Of a stretch of DNA of 64,000 bases, positions 1 to 8,160 are shown piece after piece. The notes below the pieces were generated by a model, which ran no database searches, was not told where the DNA came from, and saw only the letters and a program-made list of their open reading frames with translations. The first letter of the stretch is position 1. Every line of letters starts with the position of its first letter. This DNA is from Alphaproteobacteria bacterium (GTDB lineage: Bacteria; Pseudomonadota; Alphaproteobacteria; SMXP01), in the NCBI GenBank assembly GCA_028285305.1, contig JANQPV010000026.1, positions 62,001 through 126,000 of the forward strand, in the 5' to 3' direction. A program made the translations under genes and the position numbers.

Positions 1-11
1 GGAACGGCGCA

Positions 12-1151
12 TCACCCAAGCTCCGCCAGGATCTCCTCATTGTGCTGACCGAGCTGCGGGGCGGGACGGCGGATTTCTGCCGGCGTCTCGGCAAATCGGG
101 CGGCGGGCCGAGCCTGACGCACCTGTCCCAGTCCGTCATGCTCGAACTCTTGGAGGATACCGTTCGTCAAAATCTGTTCGTGGTCCAGCATTTCGTGACG
201 CTTCAGCACCGGAGCCGACGGAACATCCTCTTCATCCAACCTTTTCAACCAGTATGAACTGGGGCGCGTACCAAGGATTTCTGCAGTTAGCGAAAGCCGC
301 TCCGGTGCATTGCGCACCCGAGCCCCTGCCGTCGCAAACCGTTCGTCCGTCAACCACCCGGGCTTTTCCAGCACATTACAAAGGCCCTGCCATTCGCTGT
401 CCGATACGGCTCCGCAGGTAATGTAGCCGTCAGCGGTTTTGTAGATGAGATCTTGGGAAAGCTGCGCGCCGGCCGAGCCTTTATCCTCCTTGCCCACCAT
501 AACAAGGCCCGCCATGCCTTCCGGCCACAGATAGGCAATCATTGTATCAAGCATCGAAAGTTTGACATGTTGGCCCTTGCCTGTGCGCTCTCTGGCAAAG
601 AGGGCCGCCGTGATCGTTTGAGCCGCCGTGAGGGCTGTTGTCTTATCGGGAATGACGGTCCGTACCATCCGCGGGCGCCCCGTATCGCGATCCTTTTGCA
701 CATCAGCGAGACCGCATAATGCTTGAATGACAGGGTCGTAAACTCTTTTGTTTGCGTAAGGACCTGTTTCGCCAAAGCCGCTAATCGAGAGATAGACAAT
801 GTCCGGCCTTATCTCACGCACGTCCTCATAACCAAATCCCATCCGCTCGATGGCGCCCGGCCGAAAGTTTTGGACAAAAACATCGGCGGTTTTGATGAGT
901 TTGCGCAAAATCTCTTTGTGCTTTTCCGTCTTGAGATCGAGGCAGAGGGACCGTTTGCTGCGATTACAGGACAAAAAAGCTGGATTGAGCATATCCCCGC
1001 CTCCGCGACCCATATGCCGGACCAGATCGCCCGTGGGTGGTTCGACTTTGATGACGTCGGCCCCCTGATCACCCAGCATCATCGTCGCGACGGGGCCCGA
1101 CAACATGCTGGTCAAATCGATTACACGAACACCTTCCAGAGGTCCGGCCAT
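12..1151 (-). CDS. Class III (CaiB/BaiF) CoA-transferase
   Basis: Predicted cytoplasmic family III CoA-transferase, which moves CoA from an acyl-CoA to a free carboxylate; the substrate cannot be read from sequence. The 379 residues match the usual family length. The opening PLEGVRVIDLTSMLSGP and the following GADVIKVEPP are family signatures. VIPDKTTAL places the expected catalytic aspartate at residue 169, and RTGKGQ follows. An in-frame ATG at 1157 exists, but AGGAG (1158-1162) touches it and sits 6 nt before the ATG at 1151, so 1151 is preferred. The gene diverges from the next one; any operon partners lie left of the window. Family is certain, substrate unknown. Confidence 0.93.
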   Translation of the reverse strand: MAGPLEGVRVIDLTSMLSGPVATMMLGDQGADVIKVEPPTGDLVRHMGRGGGDMLNPAFLSCNRSKRSLCLDLKTEKHKEILRKLIKTADVFVQNFRPGAIERMGFGYEDVREIRPDIVYLSISGFGETGPYANKRVYDPVIQALCGLADVQKDRDTGRPRMVRTVIPDKTTALTAAQTITAALFARERTGKGQHVKLSMLDTMIAYLWPEGMAGLVMVGKEDKGSAGAQLSQDLIYKTADGYITCGAVSDSEWQGLCNVLEKPGWLTDERFATAGARVRNAPERLSLTAEILGTRPSSYWLKRLDEEDVPSAPVLKRHEMLDHEQILTNGILQEFEHDGLGQVRQARPAARFAETPAEIRRPAPQLGQHNEEILAELG

Positions 1152-1243
1152 TTGCATCTCCTATGTATCTCAGCTCTTTGGCTTTTGGATTAGGAAGAGA
1201 ATCCGGCTAAGAATCAAGGGCAAGTGATGAGTTGGACCCAGAC

Positions 1244-1612
1244 ATGATCGTTCGCTTTGTCATCAGCGTGCCGTTTATCCTGTTGCTCGTGCAATACTAT
1301 GCGTTCGCGAACACGATCATATTCGACCCAAAGATAGACCCGTTTTGGCGGAATCACGGCACACAAGAGACCGTATTTGGCGTCACCTTGTGCGCGGTCG
1401 TCCTCAATTTCATCTGGTCCAACAAGTTCTATGAGCGTCTCACGTTTATCGGTCTTATGGGGACTTTACTCGTATCTGCTTTTTGGATCGGTCAGTGGGC
1501 CGTTGACTTTCAAGGCTTTGAAACCACAGAAAACATTTACATTTTGAACATTACCGGAACGGTCCTCTTTGTCATCGGCTACATAATGGCGCTCAGCATA
1601 TCCAACAATTGA
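1244..1612 (+). CDS. Small multi-pass membrane protein, unknown function
   Basis: A protein of about 122 residues with four hydrophobic segments: roughly 3-22, 44-58, 68-86 and 102-118. No catalytic motif or recognised family. A TTG at 1232 in the same frame could add four residues (MDPD), but it has only a distant AAGGG upstream; the ATG at 1244 is chosen. It is divergent from the CoA-transferase and lies 108 nt upstream of pmbA on the same strand, so the two could share a transcript. Probably an inner-membrane protein; no function is claimed. Confidence 0.7.
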   Translation: MIVRFVISVPFILLLVQYYAFANTIIFDPKIDPFWRNHGTQETVFGVTLCAVVLNFIWSNKFYERLTFIGLMGTLLVSAFWIGQWAVDFQGFETTENIYILNITGTVLFVIGYIMALSISNN

Positions 1613-1720
1613 GCGCCGACCACCAACGAACGAAAGGCATTGCCAAGACCCGGCGCCCCCTTTAGACCTGGCGCCTCGTCCGCTCCCTTGCGGGACGACC
1701 TGACCGGGACACAATTACGT

Positions 1721-3064
1721 ATGGACCTCGAAACCAAAGCTTTGGATCTCACACAGCGGCTTATTGAAAAAGCCAAGAAAGCCGGCGCGGATGCCGCAGA
1801 CGCGGTCGTCTTCGAGAGCATTTCCATGGATGCTTCCTACCGGATGCAAAAGCTTGAGGAGGTTGAACGCTCAGAGTCTCAAGACTTGGGCCTGAGGGTT
1901 TTTGTTGGCAAGCAACAGGCGGTGGTGTCATCGACCAACTTTGCGGAATCTGAAATTGACCCGTTGGTCGAACGAGCTGTGGCCATGGCTAAGCTCGCAC
2001 CGGAAGATCCGTATTGCGGACTGGCACCGTCGGAGCTTCTTGCAACGTCATTTCCAGACTTGGATCTTTTGGACCAGTTTGAGCCCTCCAGCGATGAGTT
2101 GGCGGATTGGGCCGCCGAAGCCGAAAGTGTCGCCTTGGACGTCGAGGGCGTGACCAATTCCAACGGCGCCAGCGGCGGATGGGGGCGAGGCGGTGTGGCC
2201 CTCGCGACCAGCGAAGGATTTGCCGGCGCCTACTCGTCCTCGTCGTTTTCGGTATCCTGTTCCGTCCTCGCCGGTGAAGGCCTGGAGATGGAAATGGGCT
2301 ACGACTACCATTCCGTTCTCCACCGCGAAGACCTTGAGGACCCCAAGAAGATCGGTGGTGAAGCCGCTGAGCGCGCCCTCAAGGCGCTCAATCCCAAACG
2401 CCCGAAAAGCGGAACCGTTCCAGTCGTTTACGAAAACCGGCTGTCCCAAAGTCTCATCGGCCATTTTGCCGGCGCCATAAATGGCTCCGGCATTGCGAGA
2501 GGTACAAGTTTCCTGAAAGATAAGATGGGGGAACTGATCTTTGCGGAAAGCATAAACATCGTCGATGACCCGCACCGCAAGCGCGGCCAAGCGTCAAAAC
2601 CCTTCGATGGTGAAGGCGTCGCCAATAAGAAAACGGCGCTGATTGAGAATGGCATTCTCAAAACCTGGCTGCTCGACATGGCGACGGCCGCCAAACTGGG
2701 ACTGCAAACGACGGGACACGCATCGCGCGGGACCGGTGCGCCCCCGTCTCCCGGCCGCTCTAATCTCTACTTGGAACCAGGCACTCTGTCCCCGGAAGAC
2801 TTGATGGCGGACATCAAAGAGGGCCTCTTTGTCAACAACATGTTCGGCCCATCCATCAATCCAACGACCGGGGACTACAGTGTCGGTGTGTCGGGTCATT
2901 GGATCGAGAACGGCGAGATCACCTTTCCGGTGAACGAAATCACCATCGCCGGCAATCTCATCGACATGTTTAAGGCGCTCACGCCCGCCAACGATCTACA
3001 ATTTCGATTCAGCGCAAACGCGCCGACCATCCGTATCGATGGCATGACGGTGGCGGGTGATTGA
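1721..3064 (+). CDS. pmbA: TldD/PmbA family protein (PmbA/TldE-like)
   Basis: Predicted PmbA/TldE, the partner of TldD in the TldD-TldE protease that in E. coli matures microcin B17 and degrades the CcdA antitoxin. The 447 residues are normal. Typical features are the N-terminal SQDLGLRVFVGKQQ, the central ALNPKRPKSGTVPVVYEN, and the C-terminal GRSNLYLEPG followed by GLFVNNMFG. The C-terminal VSGHWIENGEITFPVNEITI is the classic family ending. The frame is open back to 1640, but that stretch (MPRPGAPFRPG...) has no family resemblance, so the ATG at 1721 is used. It overlaps the following phosphatase gene by 8 nt, which implies co-translation. In TldD-TldE, only TldD carries the metal site. Confidence 0.92.
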   Translation: MDLETKALDLTQRLIEKAKKAGADAADAVVFESISMDASYRMQKLEEVERSESQDLGLRVFVGKQQAVVSSTNFAESEIDPLVERAVAMAKLAPEDPYCGLAPSELLATSFPDLDLLDQFEPSSDELADWAAEAESVALDVEGVTNSNGASGGWGRGGVALATSEGFAGAYSSSSFSVSCSVLAGEGLEMEMGYDYHSVLHREDLEDPKKIGGEAAERALKALNPKRPKSGTVPVVYENRLSQSLIGHFAGAINGSGIARGTSFLKDKMGELIFAESINIVDDPHRKRGQASKPFDGEGVANKKTALIENGILKTWLLDMATAAKLGLQTTGHASRGTGAPPSPGRSNLYLEPGTLSPEDLMADIKEGLFVNNMFGPSINPTTGDYSVGVSGHWIENGEITFPVNEITIAGNLIDMFKALTPANDLQFRFSANAPTIRIDGMTVAGD

Positions 3065-3863
3065 GATTTCTTCGTTCCACAAAGAGTATGAAACCGCACG
3101 CGCAACGGTGCGGGAGGCGGGTGAAATCGCGCGCGGCTATTTCCAAGCCGACTTCGAGAAATGGGACAAGGGCAATGACGATCCGGTCACCCAAGCCGAC
3201 ATTGAAATCGACCATTTCCTGAGAGAACAACTCTTGCAGGCCCATCCCGATTTTGGTTGGCTGTCGGAGGAAACGGACGACGACCCCGTTCGCCTCGGCA
3301 AAAGGCATGTCTGGGTCGTGGATCCCATTGATGGCACGCGCGCCTTTATCAAAGGCAAACCAGACTTCACGATTTGTTGCGCGCTCGTGGTTGAAAGAAA
3401 ACCTGTCTTTGGATTGGTCTTTAATCCCATCACAGATGAAATGTTTTCGGCCTATGAAGGTAAAGGCGCTCACCTTAACGATCAGGCCATCTCCGTATCC
3501 GCCGCCAATCAGGTTGAAGGCTGCCGCATGCTGGGGGACAAGCCCATGTTCAAACATCCCGCCTGGGAACGTCCTTGGCCGGACATGCATATCGAGACCC
3601 GCAACTCCATTGCGCTTCGAATGGTGATGGTCGCAACCGGCGAGTGGGACGCGTGCCTGGCGCTCAATTGGAAATCGGATTGGGACATCGCTGCCGCAGA
3701 CTTAATCGTGCGCGAAGCCGGAGGCCGGGTAACGGACCACCACGGAGACGGCTTTACATACAATCAAGAAAATACGCGCCACAGAAGTCTCGTGGCGGCT
3801 GGCCCGGCTTTACATGCTGCCCTCCACGACCGCGTCGGGCACTTAACACTGCCGGGCGAATAA
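3057..3863 (+). CDS. cysQ: Inositol monophosphatase family, CysQ-type 3'(2'),5'-bisphosphate nucleotidase
   Basis: A Mg-dependent phosphatase of the inositol monophosphatase superfamily, most likely dephosphorylating PAP from sulfate assimilation. In 268 residues it has the metal-binding set: DPVTQAD near 42-48, SEET with Glu71, WVVDPIDGT with Asp89 and Asp92, and WDIAAADLIVREAGG with Asp210. It starts at GTG 3057, inside the end of pmbA, and is followed 78 nt later by the DUF4170 gene, its usual partner as I recall. Inositol-phosphate or other sugar-phosphate activity cannot be excluded from sequence alone. Confidence 0.88.
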   Translation: MIEISSFHKEYETARATVREAGEIARGYFQADFEKWDKGNDDPVTQADIEIDHFLREQLLQAHPDFGWLSEETDDDPVRLGKRHVWVVDPIDGTRAFIKGKPDFTICCALVVERKPVFGLVFNPITDEMFSAYEGKGAHLNDQAISVSAANQVEGCRMLGDKPMFKHPAWERPWPDMHIETRNSIALRMVMVATGEWDACLALNWKSDWDIAAADLIVREAGGRVTDHHGDGFTYNQENTRHRSLVAAGPALHAALHDRVGHLTLPGE

Positions 3864-3941
3864 CATTTACGCCAGAAACATCTAATTGAGCTATAGTCCG
3901 TTCCCAAGACCTTGATTCCGAACAGTAACGGAGATTGTTTT

Positions 3942-4181
3942 GTGACTGAGCAACTTTTGCACCTTGTTTTTGGCGGCGAATTGGAAGAGCTGGACGACGT
4001 CACCTTTAAGGATCTAGAGAAGCTGGACATAGTCGGCATCTACCCAAATTACCGGGAGGCTTATGATGCCTGGAAAGGGGCTGCCCAAAGAACGGTCGAT
4101 AACGCCCATATGCGCTATTTCGTTGTGCATCTTCATAAGCTGCTTGAGCCCTTAGTCGAAGACGATCAAGACGCGGCATGA
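3942..4181 (+). CDS. DUF4170 family small protein
   Basis: A 79-residue acidic protein beginning VTEQLLHLVFGGELEELDDV and containing KLDIVGIYPNYREAYDAWKGAAQ and NAHMRYFVVHLHKLLEP. This pattern matches the DUF4170 family as I recall it, found next to cysQ and lipid A genes in alphaproteobacteria. The start is GTG 3942, preceded by GGAG with an 8-nt spacer; a TTG at 3912 would add non-conserved residues. Function unknown. After it, the expected neighbour (DUF374) is displaced by more than 10 kb of RTX and SDR genes. Confidence 0.85.
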   Translation: MTEQLLHLVFGGELEELDDVTFKDLEKLDIVGIYPNYREAYDAWKGAAQRTVDNAHMRYFVVHLHKLLEPLVEDDQDAA

Positions 4182-4601
4182 AATTTCCACTGTCATTGCG
4201 GAAAGCAATCCGCGACAAAGCGTCCAGGAACGGCGAATCGCGTTGGTTGGTACGTATCATGAATTTGGAATCTTGGCGCCCCCGTCATGAATCAGCGCAG
4301 AACGTAAATGACAGTTGAGTCAATTTTTTGATGTTCTGCCTCTAAATCACCCTAGCGCGTTGCGATAACCGCACTGCGCAGCCATTTTTCTTATAAGTCC
4401 CCTTTTGCCTCAGGATTCACCAATACGGGCTGTGAGATGACTTCTGTATACTGCTCAATCATTGAGCACATCCCTTGATTGATTTTTTCTCAAATGACTC
4501 GCGAACCAGCCCCTCTGGATTTTTGTCCCCAGCTGTGGTTAATCTCGGTCCTGCGTTGCGTGTTATAGTATAACATTTGGTGTTTAGAGGGAGTACGAGT
4601 C
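4182..4601 (+). other. Intergenic region with half repeat and RTX leader
   Basis: No gene is seen. It begins with GTCATTGCGG at 4192-4201, a fragment of the palindromic repeat found complete at 7935 and 11182. The last 170 nt (from about 4440) resemble the stretch before the second RTX gene (5868-6035): shared blocks include GTAyACTGCTCA, TGGTTAATyTCGG and GGTTGC or CGTTGC. It ends with GGGAGTACGAGTC directly before the ATG at 4602, the ribosome-binding leader common to all four RTX paralogues. The promoter probably lies in this duplicated leader. Confidence 0.5.
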
Positions 4602-5570
4602 ATGGCCAACATCGACGGCACAGATGGTTTTGATATTTTGTTCGGTGACATTGATCTGTTCGGAAGTGATGACGATACGATCAATGGTTTTGACGGGAAC
4701 GATATCATCAAACCCGGCGACGGCGACGATGTGATCGACGGCGGAGAAGGCGACGATACCCTTGATTACAGTTTCAGCATTTTCGCCGGGAGACCGACGG
4801 AAGGGGTCATCATCGATCTGAACGTTGGTCGAGAATTCAATGACGGCTACGGCAATGATGCTGGCGGCAGCAATGTTTCAAACGTTGAAAACGTCATCGG
4901 CACCGAATTCAATGACTCCCTGACCGGAAATGTGGACGGCAACTTTTTCGACGGAAGGGGCGGCAACGACTTCATAAACTCCGGCGGCGACGGCGCCACC
5001 CTGATTGGCGGCAAAGGGAACGACACCCTGATCGCTTCAGGCGACGGCGCCACCCTTCTTGGCGGCACAGGGAATGATACCATGATCGGCAGCAGAGGCG
5101 CCGACACAATGAAGGGTGGAAGCGGCACCGACAATCTAGTCGGTGCAATCGGCAATGACACAATAAAAGGCGGCTCCGGCGATGACACGATTACCGGGGG
5201 GCTGGATAATGATACCCTCACCGGTGGTCATGGGGACGATGTTTTTGTCTATGCTGACGCAAGAGGCACCAATCTGGGCCAAGATGAAATCAAGGACTTC
5301 CAAGACGATGGGGGTTTTTTTGGTTTCTTGAACACACTGACCGGCGAAGATCAGTTGAAGATTGACGTGGCCAACAAGCTCTCGAACGATCAAGTCGTCG
5401 CGGAGCGAAACGGCGATACGTTGGATATTCGCATCGACACGGATGGTGATTTGGGGACGGATGGAGACCGCTTGGATTTCGCGTCAATCCAATTTGCCTC
5501 GGCGTTCATCGTCGACAATATCGACGAAGAGGATCTCACGGCCGATAGCGATGACGTGATTTTTCTTTAA
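4602..5570 (+). CDS. RTX calcium-binding secreted protein, paralogue 1
   Basis: A 322-residue protein of nonapeptide repeats (GGxGxDxUx), probably a calcium-folded parallel beta-roll exported by a type I system. The N-terminal 110 residues (MANIDGTDGFDILFGDIDLF onward) are nearly shared with the paralogues at 6036, 6923 and 10126. The middle carries about a dozen repeats such as GGKGNDTLI and GGSGDDTIT. The last 100 residues form a shared domain (DEIKDFQDDGGFFGFLNTLT, then ERNGDTLD, TDGDLGTDGDR, SIQFASAFIVDNIDE). The end, SDDVIFL, is acidic then hydrophobic, as expected of type I secretion signals. There is no Sec signal peptide and no cysteine. No enzyme domain is seen; role unknown (surface layer, adhesion or matrix are possibilities). 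Confidence 0.88.
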   Translation: MANIDGTDGFDILFGDIDLFGSDDDTINGFDGNDIIKPGDGDDVIDGGEGDDTLDYSFSIFAGRPTEGVIIDLNVGREFNDGYGNDAGGSNVSNVENVIGTEFNDSLTGNVDGNFFDGRGGNDFINSGGDGATLIGGKGNDTLIASGDGATLLGGTGNDTMIGSRGADTMKGGSGTDNLVGAIGNDTIKGGSGDDTITGGLDNDTLTGGHGDDVFVYADARGTNLGQDEIKDFQDDGGFFGFLNTLTGEDQLKIDVANKLSNDQVVAERNGDTLDIRIDTDGDLGTDGDRLDFASIQFASAFIVDNIDEEDLTADSDDVIFL

Positions 5571-6035
5571 AGAGACGAAACGCCGCTTAACCTCTAAATC
5601 ATCATTGCGAGGAACTCGCAACCATGCGACGAAGCGGGCCGACAACGTCAGGACACAGGTATTCATACGTGTCATGAAATTGTTATTTTTGGCCCCTGTC
5701 GTCCCGACGAAAGCAGCAACTCCTCTTCAATTGGATTCCGGCTTACGCTTACGATCGTTTTGGCCGACGGGCCAGACGCGGGCGCCGGAATGACGCGGAA
5801 TGTCGAGGGTCGACTTTGGAAATAGACCCATTCCCACCCTTACCTCAGCCCTCACATATTCTCGCTTTAAATCGGCCTCCGTACACTGCTCACTTTTTAT
5901 GCACACCTCCTGATTGTTTCTTCTTCGAATTAATCCCCAATCACTCTATCTCGCTTTTCGCCCCAAACATGGTTAATTTCGGCCATAGGTTGCAGGAAGA
6001 CGGCGCGCCGTCGAGAGTACAGAGGAGTACGAGTA
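5571..6035 (+). other. Intergenic region with two repeat remnants and duplicated leader
   Basis: No gene is seen. From 5604, CATTGCGAGGAACTCGC is a partial copy of the repeat complete at 7935 and 11182. TTGGATTCCGGC (5731-5742) and GCCGGAATGACG (5784-5795) form the arms of another palindromic repeat family, seen also near 26795, 27434, 45252 and 45394. From about 5868 to the ATG at 6036 the sequence resembles the leader of the first RTX gene, ending in AGAGGAGTACGAGTA. Confidence 0.5.
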
Positions 6036-6887
6036 ATGGCCAACATCGACGGCACAAACGGTTTTGACATCCTGATCGGCGATATCGACCTGTTCGGCAG
6101 CAATGACGACACCATTAATGGTTTGAACGGGAACGATATCATCAAACCAGGCGATGGGCTCGATACCATCGACGGTGGAGAGGGCACGGATACGCTGGAT
6201 TATGGTTTCAGTCTGTTCGCGGGATCTCCGAATGGAGGGATCAACGTTAGCCTTCGTGACGGCCAAGAATTTAATGATGGTTTTGGCAATACCGGCACAA
6301 TCTCAAATGTCGAAAATGTCACCGGGACCCGATTCAACGACATCATTATCGGAGGCAGCGGCAAAAATGTCCTAAACGGCAAGGACGGCAATGATGTCCT
6401 GGGCGCCTTCGGTGAAAGCGACACGCTGAACGGGGGCAAGGGCAATGACACCCTGGTTGGGTCTATTGGAAATGACACGCTGAACGGCGGCAGAGACGAT
6501 GATCGGCTCTCAGGGTCAGCGGGAAATGACACGCTCACCGGCGGCCACGGGGACGATGCCTTCGACTATGTGGGAACCAGAAACTCAAATCTGGGTCAAG
6601 ATGAAATCACAGACTTCCAGGACGATGGCGGCTTCTTTGGATTTCTGAACACCCTGACCGGCGAAGATCAGCTGCGCATTGTTGTCCCAGACTTGCAGTT
6701 GGACGACCAGATCGTTGCGGAGCGGAACGGCGACACCTTGGATGTATTCATCGATACGGATGGAGATCTTGGTACGGACGGTGACCGTTTGAGTTTCGCT
6801 TCAATCCAATTCGCTTCCGCCTTCATCGTCGACAATATCGACGAGGACGATCTGGAAGCCGGTAGTGACGACGTCGTCTTTCTTTAG
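6036..6887 (+). CDS. RTX calcium-binding secreted protein, paralogue 2
   Basis: The 283-residue short member of the family. Its N-terminal block (MANIDGTNGFDILIGDIDLF, GTISNVENVTGTRFND) and C-terminal domain (DEITDFQDDGGFFGFLNTLT, TDGDLGTDGDRLSF, SIQFASAFIVDNIDE, ending DDVVFL) are close to paralogue 1. The middle is shorter, with about six GGxGxD-type repeats. Leader AGAGGAGTACGAGTA precedes the ATG. It is followed 35 nt later by paralogue 3, probably in one transcript. Likely a calcium-dependent extracellular protein exported by a type I secretion system encoded elsewhere. No cysteine, no catalytic motif. Confidence 0.87.
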   Translation: MANIDGTNGFDILIGDIDLFGSNDDTINGLNGNDIIKPGDGLDTIDGGEGTDTLDYGFSLFAGSPNGGINVSLRDGQEFNDGFGNTGTISNVENVTGTRFNDIIIGGSGKNVLNGKDGNDVLGAFGESDTLNGGKGNDTLVGSIGNDTLNGGRDDDRLSGSAGNDTLTGGHGDDAFDYVGTRNSNLGQDEITDFQDDGGFFGFLNTLTGEDQLRIVVPDLQLDDQIVAERNGDTLDVFIDTDGDLGTDGDRLSFASIQFASAFIVDNIDEDDLEAGSDDVVFL

Positions 6888-6922
6888 AGCATTCTAGTCC
6901 ACCTGCGTACGGAGTATGAGTG

Positions 6923-7921
6923 ATGGCCAACATTACAGGCACCAATTTTTCTGACCTCTTTCTATTTGGCACCTACGAGGCCGATACCATCAATGGGCTG
7001 GACGGGAACGATATCATCAGACCCGGCGATGGAGTCGACGATACCGACGGCGGCGACGGCTCCGATACCCTCGACTATAGCAACTTTCTGTTTTCCGGCC
7101 CCACGGAAGGCGTCATTGTTAGCCTCTTTTTTGGAACCGAAATAAATGATGGTTTTGGCAATAGGGGAACGGTCTCGAATGTCGAGAATATTATCGGCAG
7201 CGACTTTAATGATTCCCTTGGAGCGGGCGCCGAGGACGCTGTTCTAGAAGGCCGGGGCGGAAACGATAGACTCGAGGGCTTTACGGGGAACGACCTGCTC
7301 AAAGGGGGTGCGGGAAACGATTGGCTCAGCGGCTCGGGGGGAAACGACATCCTCTACGGGGGGCCCGGCGAGGACATCCTTGGGGGCGGCTCTAACGATG
7401 ACCGCGTATTCGGCGGTTCGGGCAATGACAGTGTAGACGGCGGATTCGGAAACGATCTCCTTGATGGGGGCTCCGGCGATGATTTTTTGAACGGCAGCCT
7501 TGATGACGACACGCTTTTGGGTAGGTCCGGGAATGATGTTCTCAGCGGCGGTGTTGGGACGGACACTAAGACGGGCGGTTCGGGCGATGACATCTTTCAG
7601 TTCGCAAGATCCAGGGGCGACAATCTGGGCCAGGATGAAATCACGGACTTCCAAGACGATGGCGGCTTTCTCGGCTTCCTCAACACGCTAACCGGCGAAG
7701 ACGAACTAAGGCTGGTCGTATTCAATTTGCAAGCTGACGACCAAACGATAGCGATACGCAATGGCGATACCTTGGATGTGCGCATCGATACGGACGGCGA
7801 TCTAAATTCGGAGGGCGACCGACTCGATTTCGTGTCGATCCAATTTGCATCAGAATTCATTGTCGATAATATTGACGAAGACGACCTCACCGCCGACAGC
7901 TCTGACATTGTTTTTCTGTAG
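6923..7921 (+). CDS. RTX calcium-binding secreted protein, paralogue 3
   Basis: The 332-residue member with the longest regular repeat block: about 14 successive nonapeptides, such as GGAGNDWLS, GGSGNDSVD and GGSGDDFLN, between residues 105 and 235. The N-terminus (MANITGTNFSDLFLFGTYEAD) is the most diverged of the family: it lacks the GDIDLFGSDDD segment. The C-terminal domain keeps DEITDFQDDGGFLGFLNTLT, IDTDGDL and SIQFASEFIVDNIDE, ending SSDIVFL. The start at 6923 is set by analogy with the paralogues (GGAGTATGAGTG then ATG); a GTG sits immediately upstream in frame. It is the last gene of a three-gene same-strand run. Secreted, function unknown. Confidence 0.87.
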   Translation: MANITGTNFSDLFLFGTYEADTINGLDGNDIIRPGDGVDDTDGGDGSDTLDYSNFLFSGPTEGVIVSLFFGTEINDGFGNRGTVSNVENIIGSDFNDSLGAGAEDAVLEGRGGNDRLEGFTGNDLLKGGAGNDWLSGSGGNDILYGGPGEDILGGGSNDDRVFGGSGNDSVDGGFGNDLLDGGSGDDFLNGSLDDDTLLGRSGNDVLSGGVGTDTKTGGSGDDIFQFARSRGDNLGQDEITDFQDDGGFLGFLNTLTGEDELRLVVFNLQADDQTIAIRNGDTLDVRIDTDGDLNSEGDRLDFVSIQFASEFIVDNIDEDDLTADSSDIVFL

Positions 7922-7934
7922 GGAGATAAAAGCG

Positions 7935-8064
7935 TCTTTGCGAGCAGTGCTCACGCGCTGCGAAGCAATCCAGTCCATATCTGGCGGTTATTTGCCCAGG
8001 CCACCCCTTAGAATTCTCAACCTGCCCTGGATCGCCGCGCCGCTTTCAGCGGCTCGCGATGACG
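7935..8064. repeat. Palindromic repeat element, family A, copy 1
   Basis: About 130 nt. The left end has GTCTTTGCGAGCAGTGC followed by GCTGCGAAGCAATCCAG; the right end has CTGGATCGCCGCGCCGCT and GGCTCGCGATGAC, so the ends are inverted relative to each other. The element at 11182-11313 has the same ends and similar length with a different centre. No ORF inside. It lies between the convergent ends of RTX paralogue 3 and the minus-strand RTX gene, flanking the RTX array. Confidence 0.75.
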
Positions 8065-8160
8065 ACACCGGCAATCCCCGGTCCCAAAAAACGTTCAGGC
8101 CAAAATCAAAGAAAGCCCGATTCGTATCGCCAATACGACCTTAGGCCTTAGGGCTACTCT

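Noticed and set aside
723-1193. 156-codon plus-strand frame inside the CoA-transferase region
   Set aside because: The minus-strand frame carries all family motifs and a proper start; the plus-strand one has none.
4847-7593. Minus-strand Pro/Ser-rich frames across the RTX genes
   Set aside because: These are antisense reading of GGxGxD repeats, not separate genes.
6350-7600. Regular short DNA repeats that could look like a CRISPR array
   Set aside because: The repeats are nonapeptide codons in one open frame; there are no uniform direct repeats with unique spacers and no cas genes.
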